Below are positions 27,017 through 35,927 of a stretch of 64,000 nt of DNA, piece after piece (within the stretch, counting starts at the first letter, position 1; each line of letters starts with the position of its first letter). The notes under the pieces were generated by a model. The model saw only the letters and a program-made list of their open reading frames with translations, was not told the origin of the DNA and ran no database searches. A program made the translations under genes and the position numbers. This stretch comes from Halomonas sp. A40-4. Lineage in GTDB: Bacteria > Pseudomonadota > Gammaproteobacteria > Pseudomonadales > Halomonadaceae. The DNA is taken from positions 558,001 to 622,000 of the forward strand of contig NZ_CP065230.1 in assembly GCF_015767635.1 (NCBI RefSeq), in the 5' to 3' direction.

Positions 27017-29839
27017 ATGTCTTCTACTAAGGCTCCAGTGGTTTTTGGGCAGTTGGCTGACAGCTTGACCTCTGTCAGTGAAAACGGTTTTTTTTATCAC
27101 TTGGTAAAAGCGCTCTCGGACATCCTGTGCGTTGACCATGTGCTATTGGCACGCTTTGATTCTGAGCGTGGTATCGCAACCCCTTTGGCCTTCTGGACCC
27201 ATGGGGCGCCCAGCGAGCTGGATACGTACGCTGTAAAGGACACACCCTGCGAACAGGTCGTTATGCTAACCCGCTGGCGCACCCTGTCGGGTGTAAGCGA
27301 CCACTTCCCTAATGATGCACGGCTGGGTGAGCTATCGGCGGAAGGCTATTGGGGCATGGCGCTACAAGCACCCGACGGCACCTGCATGGGGGTGCTTGCC
27401 ATCATGCACTCGTCACCTCTGGTGCTGCCTGCCTACGCTGAAGAGATCTTGCGAGTCATCGCGATACTGGGGGGAACCGAACTTGCCCGCCAACTCACCC
27501 AGGATAATGTTCAAGCACGGTTACGCAGAAAGAAAAGAGCACTGCAGCTAATGAATCGGCGTCACGATTTATTAATGCATACCGGTAGCGAGCAGCAGTT
27601 GCTGCAGGCGGCGTGCAGCGTGGCGGTGAGTGTCGGCGGATACGCGGGTGCCTGGGTTACCGCATTAACGCCTGAAATGGGATCAGACGAGGCGTTATCC
27701 ATAGAGGCGATGGCGGATGAAGATGGCGAGGCCGCTTCCTGGCTGAGCCCCGCCCAGCTTTTTATTTCCCGTTACTGCAAAGGACTGGCCGAGAGAGCCC
27801 TGCAACATAATCGCTCTATCGTCATTGAGCGCCCCAATGATGAAACGTTGCCTTCAGGGGTTAATCAGGCCCTAAGCGCGTTGGGGGCTGAACAGGTCGT
27901 TGCCTTGCCGCTTCAGTATGCCGATAAGCAGTACGGCGTAATGACGCTTTATCATCGACAGCCTGGCATGCTGAACGTCGATGAAATGCAGTTGCTGGAA
28001 GAACTGGCTGATGAAGTATCATTAGGCATCTATAGCCGTCGTCAAAAACAAGCAGAAACGCGTATCCAGCATGCGGTAACAAGAATTGCGACAGCTGTTT
28101 CCGCCAGTAATGGCGAGGCGTTTCTTCATCAGCTCACGGTGCACATGGCCGAGGCATTATCGGCAGAAGTCGGGTTTATTGCGTTGCTGGATGAACAGGA
28201 TGCCGATTTCGCTTGTACATTAACGCTATATGTAGAAGGCCAGCTCCAGGAAAATTTTGCCTATTACCTGCCTGGGGTGCCTTGCCACAAGGTGATGGTC
28301 GAACAGGAGTGCATTGTTCATAAAGACGCCGCCATCATGCTTCCCGGTGAAACGAACGGGGCGCTGAGTTGGGTAAATGGGTATGTAGGGAGGCGGTTGG
28401 ATAATAGCCATGGTCAACCCATGGGGCTTATTGGCGTGATGTTCAAAGAGCCGCTGGCCGACGTGGATATCGTACGTAATGTGCTGCAGATATTTGCAGC
28501 CCGGGCCGCGTCAGAGCTGGAGCGTCAGGAAGACGAAAACCGTATAAGGCAATTGGCTTTTAATGATTCGGGCACGCAGTTACCCAACCGAGCGGCTTTC
28601 ATGCGCCATCTTAAGCATGTGCTCACTGACGCCTCAGCCCCGGGCATGGCACTGTTAATTCTGGACCTCAACCATTTCAAAGAGATCAACGACACTGCCG
28701 GGCACGATTTGGGGGATATCGTCCTTCAAGAAGTGGCAAGTCGCTTGGCGGCCTCATTGAAGGACAACGAGTATCTGGCGCGGCTGGGCGGTGATGAGTT
28801 TGTTGTGGTCTGCCCTGCCCGCGATGAGGCCGATGTACTGGCAAATGCCCGACGATTGTGTGAGTGCATCGAGGATCCTTTCAACATCTACCAGCAGTCC
28901 TTCGAACTCACGGTCAGCGTGGGTATCTCGCTTTACCCTCGGCATGCGACAACGCCTTTGGATCTTCTGAAGGATGCCGACATTGCCATGTATCAAGCCA
29001 AGCGCCAAAAGCTGCCTGTTTGTGTCTTTGAGCCCTGGATGGAGTGCGAAGTCGCTGAGCAGTTGCAGATAGCCAAACGGCTGTCCAATGCCATTACAGA
29101 AAAACAACTGCGTCTGCATTTTCAGCCACAGGTCGACCTTCGGAATGGAAAGTTAATCGGCGCTGAGGCGTTATGCCGTTGGCACGATGAGGAACTTGGT
29201 GTCGTGTCACCTGGCAAGTTTATTCCCATTGCCGAAGACCGCGGCATGATGGTGGCGCTGGGCAACTGGGTTATAGAAGAAGCCTGTCGGCATCTGGCGC
29301 AATGGCACCAACAGGGCCTGTGGCTACCGGGGCAGTTGGCGATCAACATTGCGGCCGACCAGTTTGAAGACGGTGATCTGGTAAGGTCACTATTGGACTA
29401 CTGCCAGCAGTTTCAGGTGGAAGCCTCAATGCTCAGCCTGGAAATCACCGAAAGCGGTATCATGGTGAATCCCGAAAAGGCCATAGCCATGACCAAAACC
29501 CTGAAAGGAAAAGGGTTGGGATTGGCGATTGATGACTTTGGTACAGGGTATTCGTCGTTGGCCTATTTAAAGCGTTTTGCCGCCGATAAAATCAAGATTG
29601 ATATTTCATTCGTTCGCGACATGCTCACCAGCGACAATGACCGCGTTATAGTCGAGACAATTATTGCCATGGCCACCACCTTGGGGCTCGCAACGATCGC
29701 GGAAGGTATTGAACATGCCTCCCAGGCGGAAGCACTGCTGGCGATGGGGTGTACCCAGGCGCAAGGCTACTATTTTGATCGGCCGCTACCCGCCGACCAG
29801 TTTGCTGAACGCTGGCTTGTGGGCGCTCAGCGTTTGTGA
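27017..29839 (+). CDS. GAF-GGDEF-EAL cyclic-di-GMP enzyme
   Basis: A 940-residue cytoplasmic signalling protein with no membrane segment. Three GAF-like sensor regions (about 10-165, 185-355 and 365-525) precede a GGDEF domain (GGDEF at 591-595, intact) and an EAL domain (EAL at 717-719). EAL catalytic residues look complete: INIAADQF, LEITES, DDFGTGYSSLAYLKR, DKIKID and AEGIEH. The inhibitory I-site RxxD is degenerate (KDNE). So it could both make and break c-di-GMP, with phosphodiesterase activity likely. The ATG at 27017 is preferred although the site (AAGG, 10 nt) is weak. Its last 54 bp overlap the convergent eutR gene. The ligands of the GAF domains are unknown. Confidence 0.88.
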   Translation: MSSTKAPVVFGQLADSLTSVSENGFFYHLVKALSDILCVDHVLLARFDSERGIATPLAFWTHGAPSELDTYAVKDTPCEQVVMLTRWRTLSGVSDHFPNDARLGELSAEGYWGMALQAPDGTCMGVLAIMHSSPLVLPAYAEEILRVIAILGGTELARQLTQDNVQARLRRKKRALQLMNRRHDLLMHTGSEQQLLQAACSVAVSVGGYAGAWVTALTPEMGSDEALSIEAMADEDGEAASWLSPAQLFISRYCKGLAERALQHNRSIVIERPNDETLPSGVNQALSALGAEQVVALPLQYADKQYGVMTLYHRQPGMLNVDEMQLLEELADEVSLGIYSRRQKQAETRIQHAVTRIATAVSASNGEAFLHQLTVHMAEALSAEVGFIALLDEQDADFACTLTLYVEGQLQENFAYYLPGVPCHKVMVEQECIVHKDAAIMLPGETNGALSWVNGYVGRRLDNSHGQPMGLIGVMFKEPLADVDIVRNVLQIFAARAASELERQEDENRIRQLAFNDSGTQLPNRAAFMRHLKHVLTDASAPGMALLILDLNHFKEINDTAGHDLGDIVLQEVASRLAASLKDNEYLARLGGDEFVVVCPARDEADVLANARRLCECIEDPFNIYQQSFELTVSVGISLYPRHATTPLDLLKDADIAMYQAKRQKLPVCVFEPWMECEVAEQLQIAKRLSNAITEKQLRLHFQPQVDLRNGKLIGAEALCRWHDEELGVVSPGKFIPIAEDRGMMVALGNWVIEEACRHLAQWHQQGLWLPGQLAINIAADQFEDGDLVRSLLDYCQQFQVEASMLSLEITESGIMVNPEKAIAMTKTLKGKGLGLAIDDFGTGYSSLAYLKRFAADKIKIDISFVRDMLTSDNDRVIVETIIAMATTLGLATIAEGIEHASQAEALLAMGCTQAQGYYFDRPLPADQFAERWLVGAQRL

Positions 29840-30757
29840 GGGACATTCACCAAACTGTTGCTTGTAGTCATGGGCGAACTGACCCAGATGCCAGAACCCC
29901 CAATAAGTGGCAATCTCGGTCACCGACTGATCAGGGGCTGCGGCCCGCAATGCCCGTCGAACCCGGTTGAGCCGGGTAAGGCGCAGAAACTGCAGCGGGC
30001 TGATGCCAAGAATGGTGGTGAAGCTGTATTGCAGCGTGCGCCTGCTGACATGGGTCAGTTCGCACAGTGCCTCCATGGTGACCGGTCCTTCCAGATGTTC
30101 GTCGACGTAACGCTTAACGCGGTCGACGACTTCTTTTCGATGCGCATAGCTGGGTGGTGCTTCCTGGCAAGGCTTTTCCGCCTGCAGTAATTCAAGCAGA
30201 GCCATCAAAAAAATATCTCGATGCAGTCGTTCGGCAATGGTGCCTTTCGGGTTAACCACTAACTTTTCCAGCAAAAACGTAACGGCACTCAGCGTGTCAT
30301 GCGCCACATGGCGGCGTGGTACTTGCTGCCATCGCTCATCCAGCTTAATACCCTGTTGCGCTGCGGCGGCGTTCAGCGTGGGCAAGTCAACCACCAAACC
30401 ATAAATATCAAACGCATCTGGGGTGACGAGTTCAAAGTCGTGGCCGCCTGGTCGACACATGACCTCATCGACATTCAGCGCTTGTCCGTTAATGCGTGAT
30501 CCTTGTGTTAATGGCGGTATGCCAATCCACAGCGAGTTGGGCCACACGCAGCAGTCTTGACGCAGCGCTTGGCCGGTGTGCTCTTTAAACACCTGCATAC
30601 CGGTCAGCTCGATTTCATCCAGCCGACCGTAGAATCGGCCAGGGCTTAACTGGTCGTATTGCTGTTGCCAGCGCGTCAGGTTGTTGGCGTGCTCATCAGC
30701 ATCAAACGCTTCCTGAATGCATCTTTTTGGTGCATGAGCGCTGCCAGACGCGTTCAT
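29786..30757 (-). CDS. eutR: AraC-family regulator of ethanolamine utilisation
   Basis: A 323-residue activator with an N-terminal sensor part and a C-terminal AraC DNA-binding domain (VTMEALCELTHVSRRTLQYSFTTILGISPLQFLRLTRLNRVRRAL ... EIATYWGFWHLGQFAHDYKQQFGECPSQTL). The GFWHLGQFAHDYK segment is typical of EutR. It is divergent from eutB, which supports the assignment; EutR proteins respond to ethanolamine plus adenosylcobalamin. The ATG at 30757 has AAAGGAG six nt upstream. Its 3' end overlaps that of the GGDEF-EAL gene by 54 bp. Confidence 0.9.
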   Translation of the reverse strand: MNASGSAHAPKRCIQEAFDADEHANNLTRWQQQYDQLSPGRFYGRLDEIELTGMQVFKEHTGQALRQDCCVWPNSLWIGIPPLTQGSRINGQALNVDEVMCRPGGHDFELVTPDAFDIYGLVVDLPTLNAAAAQQGIKLDERWQQVPRRHVAHDTLSAVTFLLEKLVVNPKGTIAERLHRDIFLMALLELLQAEKPCQEAPPSYAHRKEVVDRVKRYVDEHLEGPVTMEALCELTHVSRRTLQYSFTTILGISPLQFLRLTRLNRVRRALRAAAPDQSVTEIATYWGFWHLGQFAHDYKQQFGECPSQTLSAHKPAFSKLVGG

Positions 30758-30882
30758 GATCAACTCCTTTGTGGCTGCTTAAGGACGTTAATTGCCCTGT
30801 TTTTTACGTACCTGTTTGTTTTTGTTTGGATTATCGAGAGTGTGGTGAGTTTGCCAAAACTCGATACTTCCCATTAAGGGTT

Positions 30883-30929
30883 AGCGCTAAGGTAGAAACA
30901 AGCAAGTATTGTACCTTGGCGCTTTTTTA
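30883..30929 (+). promoter_or_regulatory. Terminator-like hairpin in the eutB leader
   Basis: AGCGCTAAGGTA (30883-30894) and TACCTTGGCGCT (30912-30923) pair at 11 of 12 positions across a 17-nt loop, followed at once by a T-run (TTTTTT). It ends about 31 bp before the eutB start. It has the form of an intrinsic terminator inside the leader and could be an attenuator, or a dyad for EutR. Confidence 0.6.
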
Positions 30930-30960
30930 TAGTGCCTCATTCCGCCAAAAGGAACGCTTT

Positions 30961-32373
30961 ATGGCACAAGCCTATCACTCCACGGTGGGGAGCCGCAGCT
31001 ACCGCTTTGCAAGCCTGGCCGAGTTGATGGCCAAAGCCACGCCGCCCCGTTCCGGTGATCGCTTGGCCGGGGTGATGGCGGAGAGTGCCGAAGAGCGCGT
31101 AGTTGCCCAAATGGTGTTGGCCGAGCTGCCACTCACCACCTTTTTGAACGAGGCGTTGGTCCCCTATGAAGAGGACGAAATCACCCGGCTGATTGTCGAT
31201 GACCACAACGCCGACGCTTTCGCGCCTATCAGTCACCTGACCGTGGGCGACTTTCGCAACTGGCTGCTCTCCGATCACGCCACCAGTGAGGTACTGACAG
31301 AAGTACGCGCAGGCATTACTCCTGAAATGGCCGCCGCTGTCAGCAAGCTGATGCGCAACCAGGATCTGATTCTGGTCGCCAAAAAGTGCCGGGTCACCAC
31401 GGCTTTTCGTAACACCATCGGCCTGCCGGGTCGGCTCTCGACAAGGCTCCAGCCAAACCACCCCACCGACGATGTCACCGGCATTGCCGCCAGTATTCTC
31501 GACGGGCTGCTCTACGGCAGCGGCGACGCGGTGATCGGCATAAATCCGGCCACTGATAACGTCGCCCAGAGCGTCAAGCTGATGCGCCTGATGGACGAAG
31601 TCATTCAGAAATATCAGATCCCTACCCAATCCTGCGTGCTTACCCACGTCACCAATACGCTGGAGGCGATTGAGCAGGGTGCCCCGGTTGATTTGGTGTT
31701 TCAGTCAATAGGCGGCACCGAGGCGACTAACCGCAGCTTTGGTTTTGACTTGAGCACCCTGGCGGAAGCGGAAGCGGCGGCGCAGTCGCTTAACCGCGGC
31801 ACGGTGGGGCGCAACGTGATGTATTTTGAAACCGGCCAGGGCAGCTCGCTCTCCGCCGATGCCCATCACGGGCTCGACCAGCAAACCTGCGAGGCCCGCG
31901 CCTACGCGGTGGCCCGCAAGTTTAATCCGCTGTTGGTCAATACCGTGGTGGGCTTTATCGGCCCTGAATACCTGTTCGACGGCAAGGAGATCACCCGGGC
32001 GGGGTTGGAAGACCACTTCTGCGGCAAGTTGCTGGGCGTGCCCATGGGCTGCGACGTTTGCTATACCAACCACGCCGAGGCCGACCAGAACGATATGGAT
32101 AACCTGCTCACGCTGCTCGGCGTGGCGGGCTGCAACTTCATCATGGGCATCCCCGGTTCTGACGACATTATGCTCAATTACCAGACCACCTCCTTTCACG
32201 ACGCGCTCTACGCGCGGCGGGTGCTGGGGCTAAAAGCGGCGCCGGAGTTCGAGCGCTGGCTTGAAGACATGCAGATTTTCCAGGATGTCAGCACCCACCG
32301 GCTCAACGACCAGTTGCCTGCCGCCTTTGCCAATAGCCTGCGCCACCTGCCACAGGAGCCGCGACATGGTTGA
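30961..32373 (+). CDS. eutB: Ethanolamine ammonia-lyase large subunit
   Basis: The 470-residue catalytic subunit of the adenosylcobalamin-dependent enzyme that turns ethanolamine into acetaldehyde and ammonia. Family blocks include ANEEKSGD-equivalent spacing replaced here by ATPPRSGDRLAGVMAES, the substrate region MRNQDLILVAKKCRV, SRLQPNHP-type LSTRLQPNHPTDD, YFETGQGS and GCDVCYTNHAEADQNDMDNL. ATG at 30961 with AAGGA seven nt upstream; 190 nt of longer frame are not used. It overlaps eutC by 8 bp. No eutA reactivase or microcompartment shell genes are present, so this is the compact pathway of soil and marine proteobacteria. Confidence 0.97.
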   Translation: MAQAYHSTVGSRSYRFASLAELMAKATPPRSGDRLAGVMAESAEERVVAQMVLAELPLTTFLNEALVPYEEDEITRLIVDDHNADAFAPISHLTVGDFRNWLLSDHATSEVLTEVRAGITPEMAAAVSKLMRNQDLILVAKKCRVTTAFRNTIGLPGRLSTRLQPNHPTDDVTGIAASILDGLLYGSGDAVIGINPATDNVAQSVKLMRLMDEVIQKYQIPTQSCVLTHVTNTLEAIEQGAPVDLVFQSIGGTEATNRSFGFDLSTLAEAEAAAQSLNRGTVGRNVMYFETGQGSSLSADAHHGLDQQTCEARAYAVARKFNPLLVNTVVGFIGPEYLFDGKEITRAGLEDHFCGKLLGVPMGCDVCYTNHAEADQNDMDNLLTLLGVAGCNFIMGIPGSDDIMLNYQTTSFHDALYARRVLGLKAAPEFERWLEDMQIFQDVSTHRLNDQLPAAFANSLRHLPQEPRHG

Positions 32374-33202
32374 TAAGCCGACAGCGCCCATCGTCGTCGA
32401 CAACCCCTGGGAGCGCCTGAATGCGTTTACCGACGCGCGAATTGGACTGGGGCGCGCGGGTGTCAGCCTGCCGACCAGCAAGCTGCTGGCCTTTCAGCTC
32501 GCCCACGCGCAGGCCCAGGACGCCGTTCATACCCCGCTGGATGTTGATGCGCTTGCCACTGAGTTAACAACCACACCTGAGGTGTCAGAGGCGCCCATAC
32601 GCTTACATAGCCATGCCCAGGATCGCGCCATGTATCTGCAGCGGCCTGACTATGGCCGCCGTCTCAACGATGAGACCCGTGCGCAATTACAGCAGACCGC
32701 CGCCTCTCAGCAGCGCTATGACCTCGCGGTAGTGATTGTCGATGGACTCTCTGCGCTGGCCGTGCAGCAGAACAGCGTGCCGTTTCTCAGCACGCTGTAT
32801 CAGATGTTCAACAGCGATGTTGCGGATTGGCAGCTAGCGCCGTTGACCATTGTCGAGCAGGGGCGGGTGGCGATTGGCGATGAGATTGGTGCGCTACTGA
32901 ACGCTGACGCCGTTCTGGTGATGATCGGTGAACGGCCAGGGTTAAGCTCGCCGGATAGCCTGGGATTGTATATGACCTGGGCGCCGGAACCGGGACTAAA
33001 AGATGACCGGCGTAACTGTATTTCCAACGTGCGCCCGGCGGGTTTGCAGATCGAGGAGGCCGCCCGGCGCTTCTTTCTACTTTTTAAAGAGGCCCGTCAG
33101 CTCAAGGTGTCGGGGGTTAAGTTGAAAGATCGTAGTGAAGACGATGTGCTGGAAGGTGACGCCGCATCGGGTTCAATACGCAACTTTCTGGTCGCTGATT
33201 AA
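32366..33202 (+). CDS. eutC: Ethanolamine ammonia-lyase small subunit
   Basis: EutC, 278 residues, completes the cobalamin-binding site of the lyase. The start (ATG, AGGAG seven nt upstream) lies 8 bp inside eutB. Typical segments are NPWERLNAFTDARIGLGRAGVSLPT, YLQRPDYGRRL, VVIVDGLSALAVQQN, VMIGERPGLSSPDSLGLYMTWAPEPG and RNCISNVRPAGL, which contact the corrin. Confidence 0.96.
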   Translation: MVDKPTAPIVVDNPWERLNAFTDARIGLGRAGVSLPTSKLLAFQLAHAQAQDAVHTPLDVDALATELTTTPEVSEAPIRLHSHAQDRAMYLQRPDYGRRLNDETRAQLQQTAASQQRYDLAVVIVDGLSALAVQQNSVPFLSTLYQMFNSDVADWQLAPLTIVEQGRVAIGDEIGALLNADAVLVMIGERPGLSSPDSLGLYMTWAPEPGLKDDRRNCISNVRPAGLQIEEAARRFFLLFKEARQLKVSGVKLKDRSEDDVLEGDAASGSIRNFLVAD

Positions 33203-33353
33203 CGACCTTGACGAACGGCAGCAGCCGTATAACAGCAGACGTATCACAACAACGACGTAATCATTCTCCAATAACAATATGGAACGCAGTAAGCAGCACA
33301 TAGCAAAGCACGCCGCTGACGACACTTTCGTTCCACACCATGAGGGCAAAACG

Positions 33354-34790
33354 ATGACACAACCATCAGTTGATCAGGCGTATTTGGCAAAACGTCAACT
33401 GCGTAAAGGCACCGCCGGCTGGATGCTGCTGGCGGGGTTAGGGGTTTCCTATGTTATTTCCGGTGACTTTGCAGGCTGGAACTTCGGTATCGGCGAAGCG
33501 GGCTGGGGTGGTTTTGCGATTGCCGCCTGCTTGATGGCGTTGATGTATCTTGCGCTGGTGTTATCGCTTGCGGAAATGTCCGCCGCGATACCCGCAGCGG
33601 GTGGCGGTTACAGCTTTGCCCGCCAGGCCATGGGGCCGGCCGGTGGTTATCTCACCGGGCTTGCGGTATTGATCGAATACGCTCTGGCCCCGGCGGCGAT
33701 CGTGATTTTCATCGGTGCCGCGGTGGAGTCATTACTGGGCATTAACGGTCCGCTGGTGTATCTGCTGTTTTACGCCGTGTTTATCGGTATTCACCTGGCC
33801 GGGGTGGGTGAAGCGCTGAAGGTCATGATGGTGATCAGCGGCTTGGCGGTGTTCGCCATCATTGCCACCGCCGTGGCGCTGATCGGCAATTTTGACGCCG
33901 CCAACCTGTTTGATATCGCCCCCACCGATGCGGCGGGCGCGAGTACCTTTATGCCGTTTGGCTGGTACGGTATCTGGGCGGCGCTGCCCTTCGGCATGTG
34001 GCTGTTCCTGGCGGTGGAAGGTGTGCCGCTGGCAGCGGAGGAAGCCAAAGACCCCGCTCGGGATATGCCCAAGGGTATTATCGGCGCGATGCTGTTTCTG
34101 CTGTTCACCGCCTTGTTGGTCGTGGTGCTGCTCGCCGGTGCGGCGGGCGCCGAGATGATCGGCCAAAGCGGGGTGCCACTGGTCGATGCCCTGAATGCAG
34201 CGGGCAACCCAATGCTTGCCACCTTGGTTAACATATTGGGACTGGCCGGTCTGATCGCTTCCTTCTTCTCGATTATCTACGGCTATAGCCGTCTGGTATT
34301 CGCGCTTTCCCGTGCAGGCTATATTCCTAAACCGCTATCGCTTACCAGCGAACGCAAAGTGCCCTATCTGGCGCTGATTGTGCCCGGTGTGTTTGGCTTT
34401 TTGGTGTCACTCAGCGGCGAAGGCGATCTGATTCTTGGCATGGCAGTGGTGGGAGCGACAATCTCTTACGCGCTGATGGCGCTGAGCCATATCATGCTGC
34501 GAGTCAAACAACCGGATCTGCCGCGGCCTTATAAAACCCCTGGCGGCGTAGTGACCTCGGGCATTGCATTGGTGCTCTCGCTGGTGGCGCTCACTGGCGT
34601 ATACGCCTTCGATCCCCGCGCGTTCAACTACACCATTGTGCTCTTCATTGCCGGGGCGGCCTACTATTTCCTCTACAGTAAAAATCATCTGGTCGCGAAA
34701 ACCGCGGAGGAGGAATTTGCGCTGGTATCCGCATCACCTGAGGAACTGGACGCAGACGAACCCGCACCGGTGGCTGCTGCCAAGCTGTAA
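33354..34790 (+). CDS. eat: Ethanolamine permease (APC superfamily)
   Basis: A 478-residue inner-membrane amino acid/polyamine-type transporter with about 12 helices. The second block (VSYVISGDFAGWNFGIGEAGWGGF) and AEMSAAIPAAGGGYSFARQAMGPAGGYLTG match the ethanolamine permease subfamily, as does its place after eutBC. ATG at 33354 has GAGGG seven nt upstream. It brings in the substrate for EutBC; the product acetaldehyde must be handled by enzymes outside the window. A strong terminator follows. Confidence 0.9.
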   Translation: MTQPSVDQAYLAKRQLRKGTAGWMLLAGLGVSYVISGDFAGWNFGIGEAGWGGFAIAACLMALMYLALVLSLAEMSAAIPAAGGGYSFARQAMGPAGGYLTGLAVLIEYALAPAAIVIFIGAAVESLLGINGPLVYLLFYAVFIGIHLAGVGEALKVMMVISGLAVFAIIATAVALIGNFDAANLFDIAPTDAAGASTFMPFGWYGIWAALPFGMWLFLAVEGVPLAAEEAKDPARDMPKGIIGAMLFLLFTALLVVVLLAGAAGAEMIGQSGVPLVDALNAAGNPMLATLVNILGLAGLIASFFSIIYGYSRLVFALSRAGYIPKPLSLTSERKVPYLALIVPGVFGFLVSLSGEGDLILGMAVVGATISYALMALSHIMLRVKQPDLPRPYKTPGGVVTSGIALVLSLVALTGVYAFDPRAFNYTIVLFIAGAAYYFLYSKNHLVAKTAEEEFALVSASPEELDADEPAPVAAAKL

Positions 34791-34818
34791 GCAAACCAGC
34801 GATTAAGCTACTGTAACC

Positions 34819-34853
34819 AAGGCCCCTGGCGGTATGACGCCAGGGGCTTTTTC
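34819..34853 (+). terminator. Rho-independent terminator after the ethanolamine module
   Basis: GCCCCTGGCG, loop GTATGA, CGCCAGGGGC followed by TTTTTC: a perfect 10-bp stem. It closes eutB-eutC-eat and insulates the next genes. Confidence 0.93.
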
Positions 34854-34882
34854 TTACTCACGAGCCGTTGAGAGGTGATCGT

Positions 34883-35386
34883 ATGACGCTGACCTTTAAT
34901 GATCCCAGTGAACAGCAGCGCTGGTACGCCGTCGATGATGGCGTGATGGGCGGCAAATCCCGGAGTCAGTTCAGTGTTGTTGACGGTGAGGGGCGCTTTC
35001 ATGGCGAGGTATCGCTGGAAAACGGCGGCGGTTTTGCCTCCGTTCGCCGCGAGCCCCACGATTTTGAATCAACGCTGGCGGATGCTCGTGGCATAACGCT
35101 AACCGTGCGCGGCGATGGACGCACCTATCAACTGCGCCTTAAAAGTAACTCCCTGGGCGATGCGTCAGCTTACCGGGTGACGTTTATGCCGCCTCAGGAC
35201 CACCTCGAGATACTGCACTTTCCATGGTCCGCCTTTGAAGCCGTGCGGCGTGGAACGCGGTTAAGCGACGCGCCATCCCTTAAGCCATCGGACCTCACCC
35301 AGGTGGGCTTCTTGATCGCCGACCGAACCGCAGGGCCTTTCTGCTTGCAGGTGACGCAAATGACGGCATTACTCGATGAGCACTAA
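34883..35386 (+). CDS. CIA30-domain protein
   Basis: A 167-residue protein of the CIA30 (NDUFAF1-like) family, a galactose-binding-like beta sandwich first known from complex I assembly. Signature segments are WYAVDDGVMGGKSRSQF, GEVSLENGGGFASVR and LKPSDLTQVGFLIADRTAGPFCLQV. No signal peptide or membrane segment. ATG at 34883 has GAGAGGTG upstream. In bacteria the role is unclear. It precedes pyp by 150 bp in the same direction, but I see no reason to place it in the photoreceptor pathway. Confidence 0.85.
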   Translation: MTLTFNDPSEQQRWYAVDDGVMGGKSRSQFSVVDGEGRFHGEVSLENGGGFASVRREPHDFESTLADARGITLTVRGDGRTYQLRLKSNSLGDASAYRVTFMPPQDHLEILHFPWSAFEAVRRGTRLSDAPSLKPSDLTQVGFLIADRTAGPFCLQVTQMTALLDEH

Positions 35387-35459
35387 ATGGGGGCGACGTC
35401 ATTAAATAGTATTAGTTGATTGCCTTGGGTGGCGGATACTGCTAGCTTCAAGGCTCCGC

Positions 35460-35474
35460 ATACAATTCTTGTAT
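35460..35474. promoter_or_regulatory. Perfect 15-bp palindrome upstream of pyp
   Basis: ATACAAttcTTGTAT is a perfect dyad 62 bp before the pyp start, in the 150-bp gap after the CIA30 gene. It is followed by TATATG, which could be a -10. The form suggests a dimeric regulator's operator. The regulator is unknown. Confidence 0.45.
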
Positions 35475-35536
35475 ATGTTTTGTAGGGGCGTGGTGAATCG
35501 ACATACATTCGAAGCGCTCAATCTGGAGGTGTAGTG

Positions 35537-35920
35537 ATGGCAATGGAAATGGTTCGGTTTGGTGGCGATGATATTGAAAACTCGCTGGCGAAGATGGATG
35601 ATAAAAAACTGGATGAATTAGCCTTCGGCGCCATTCAGTTGGATGCCAGCGGCAAGATTATTCAATACAACGCCGCAGAAGGTGGCATTACCGGTCGCGA
35701 CCCCAAAAGCGTTATCGGCAAGAACTTTTTTACTGACGTGGCGCCCTGCACGCAAAGCAAAGAATTCCAGGGACGCTTCAAGGAAGGAGTCAAAAACGGT
35801 GACCTGAACACCATGTTCGAATACGTGTTCGATTACCAGATGACCCCCACCAAGGTAAAAGTGCATATGAAGAAAGCCATTTCAGGCGACACTTACTGGA
35901 TCTTCGTCAAGCGCCTGTAA
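35537..35920 (+). CDS. pyp: Photoactive yellow protein
   Basis: A 127-residue blue-light receptor of PAS fold, aligning without gaps to Halorhodospira halophila PYP (125 residues) as I recall it and identical over long stretches (ENx[37 protein letters not shown]). All chromophore-pocket residues are kept: Tyr44, Glu48, Thr52, Arg54 and the attachment Cys71 (Tyr42, Glu46, Thr50, Arg52, Cys69 in the standard numbering). The chromophore is p-coumarate bound as thioester; light isomerises it and starts a photocycle. ATG at 35537 has GGAGG seven nt upstream; ATG 35543 gives the standard N-terminus. It is followed by pcl and tal, the chromophore genes. Output partner unknown. Confidence 0.98.
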   Translation: MAMEMVRFGGDDIENSLAKMDDKKLDELAFGAIQLDASGKIIQYNAAEGGITGRDPKSVIGKNFFTDVAPCTQSKEFQGRFKEGVKNGDLNTMFEYVFDYQMTPTKVKVHMKKAISGDTYWIFVKRL

Positions 35921-35927
35921 CCCTTCC

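Noticed and set aside
26886..27068. 60-codon frame before the GGDEF-EAL gene
   Set aside because: No ribosome site, no family resemblance, and it overlaps the start of a certain gene in another frame.
30758..30960. Cobalamin riboswitch in the eutB leader
   Set aside because: The leader is only about 200 nt and I found no B12-box-like sequence or the multi-stem layout; only the single hairpin is supported.
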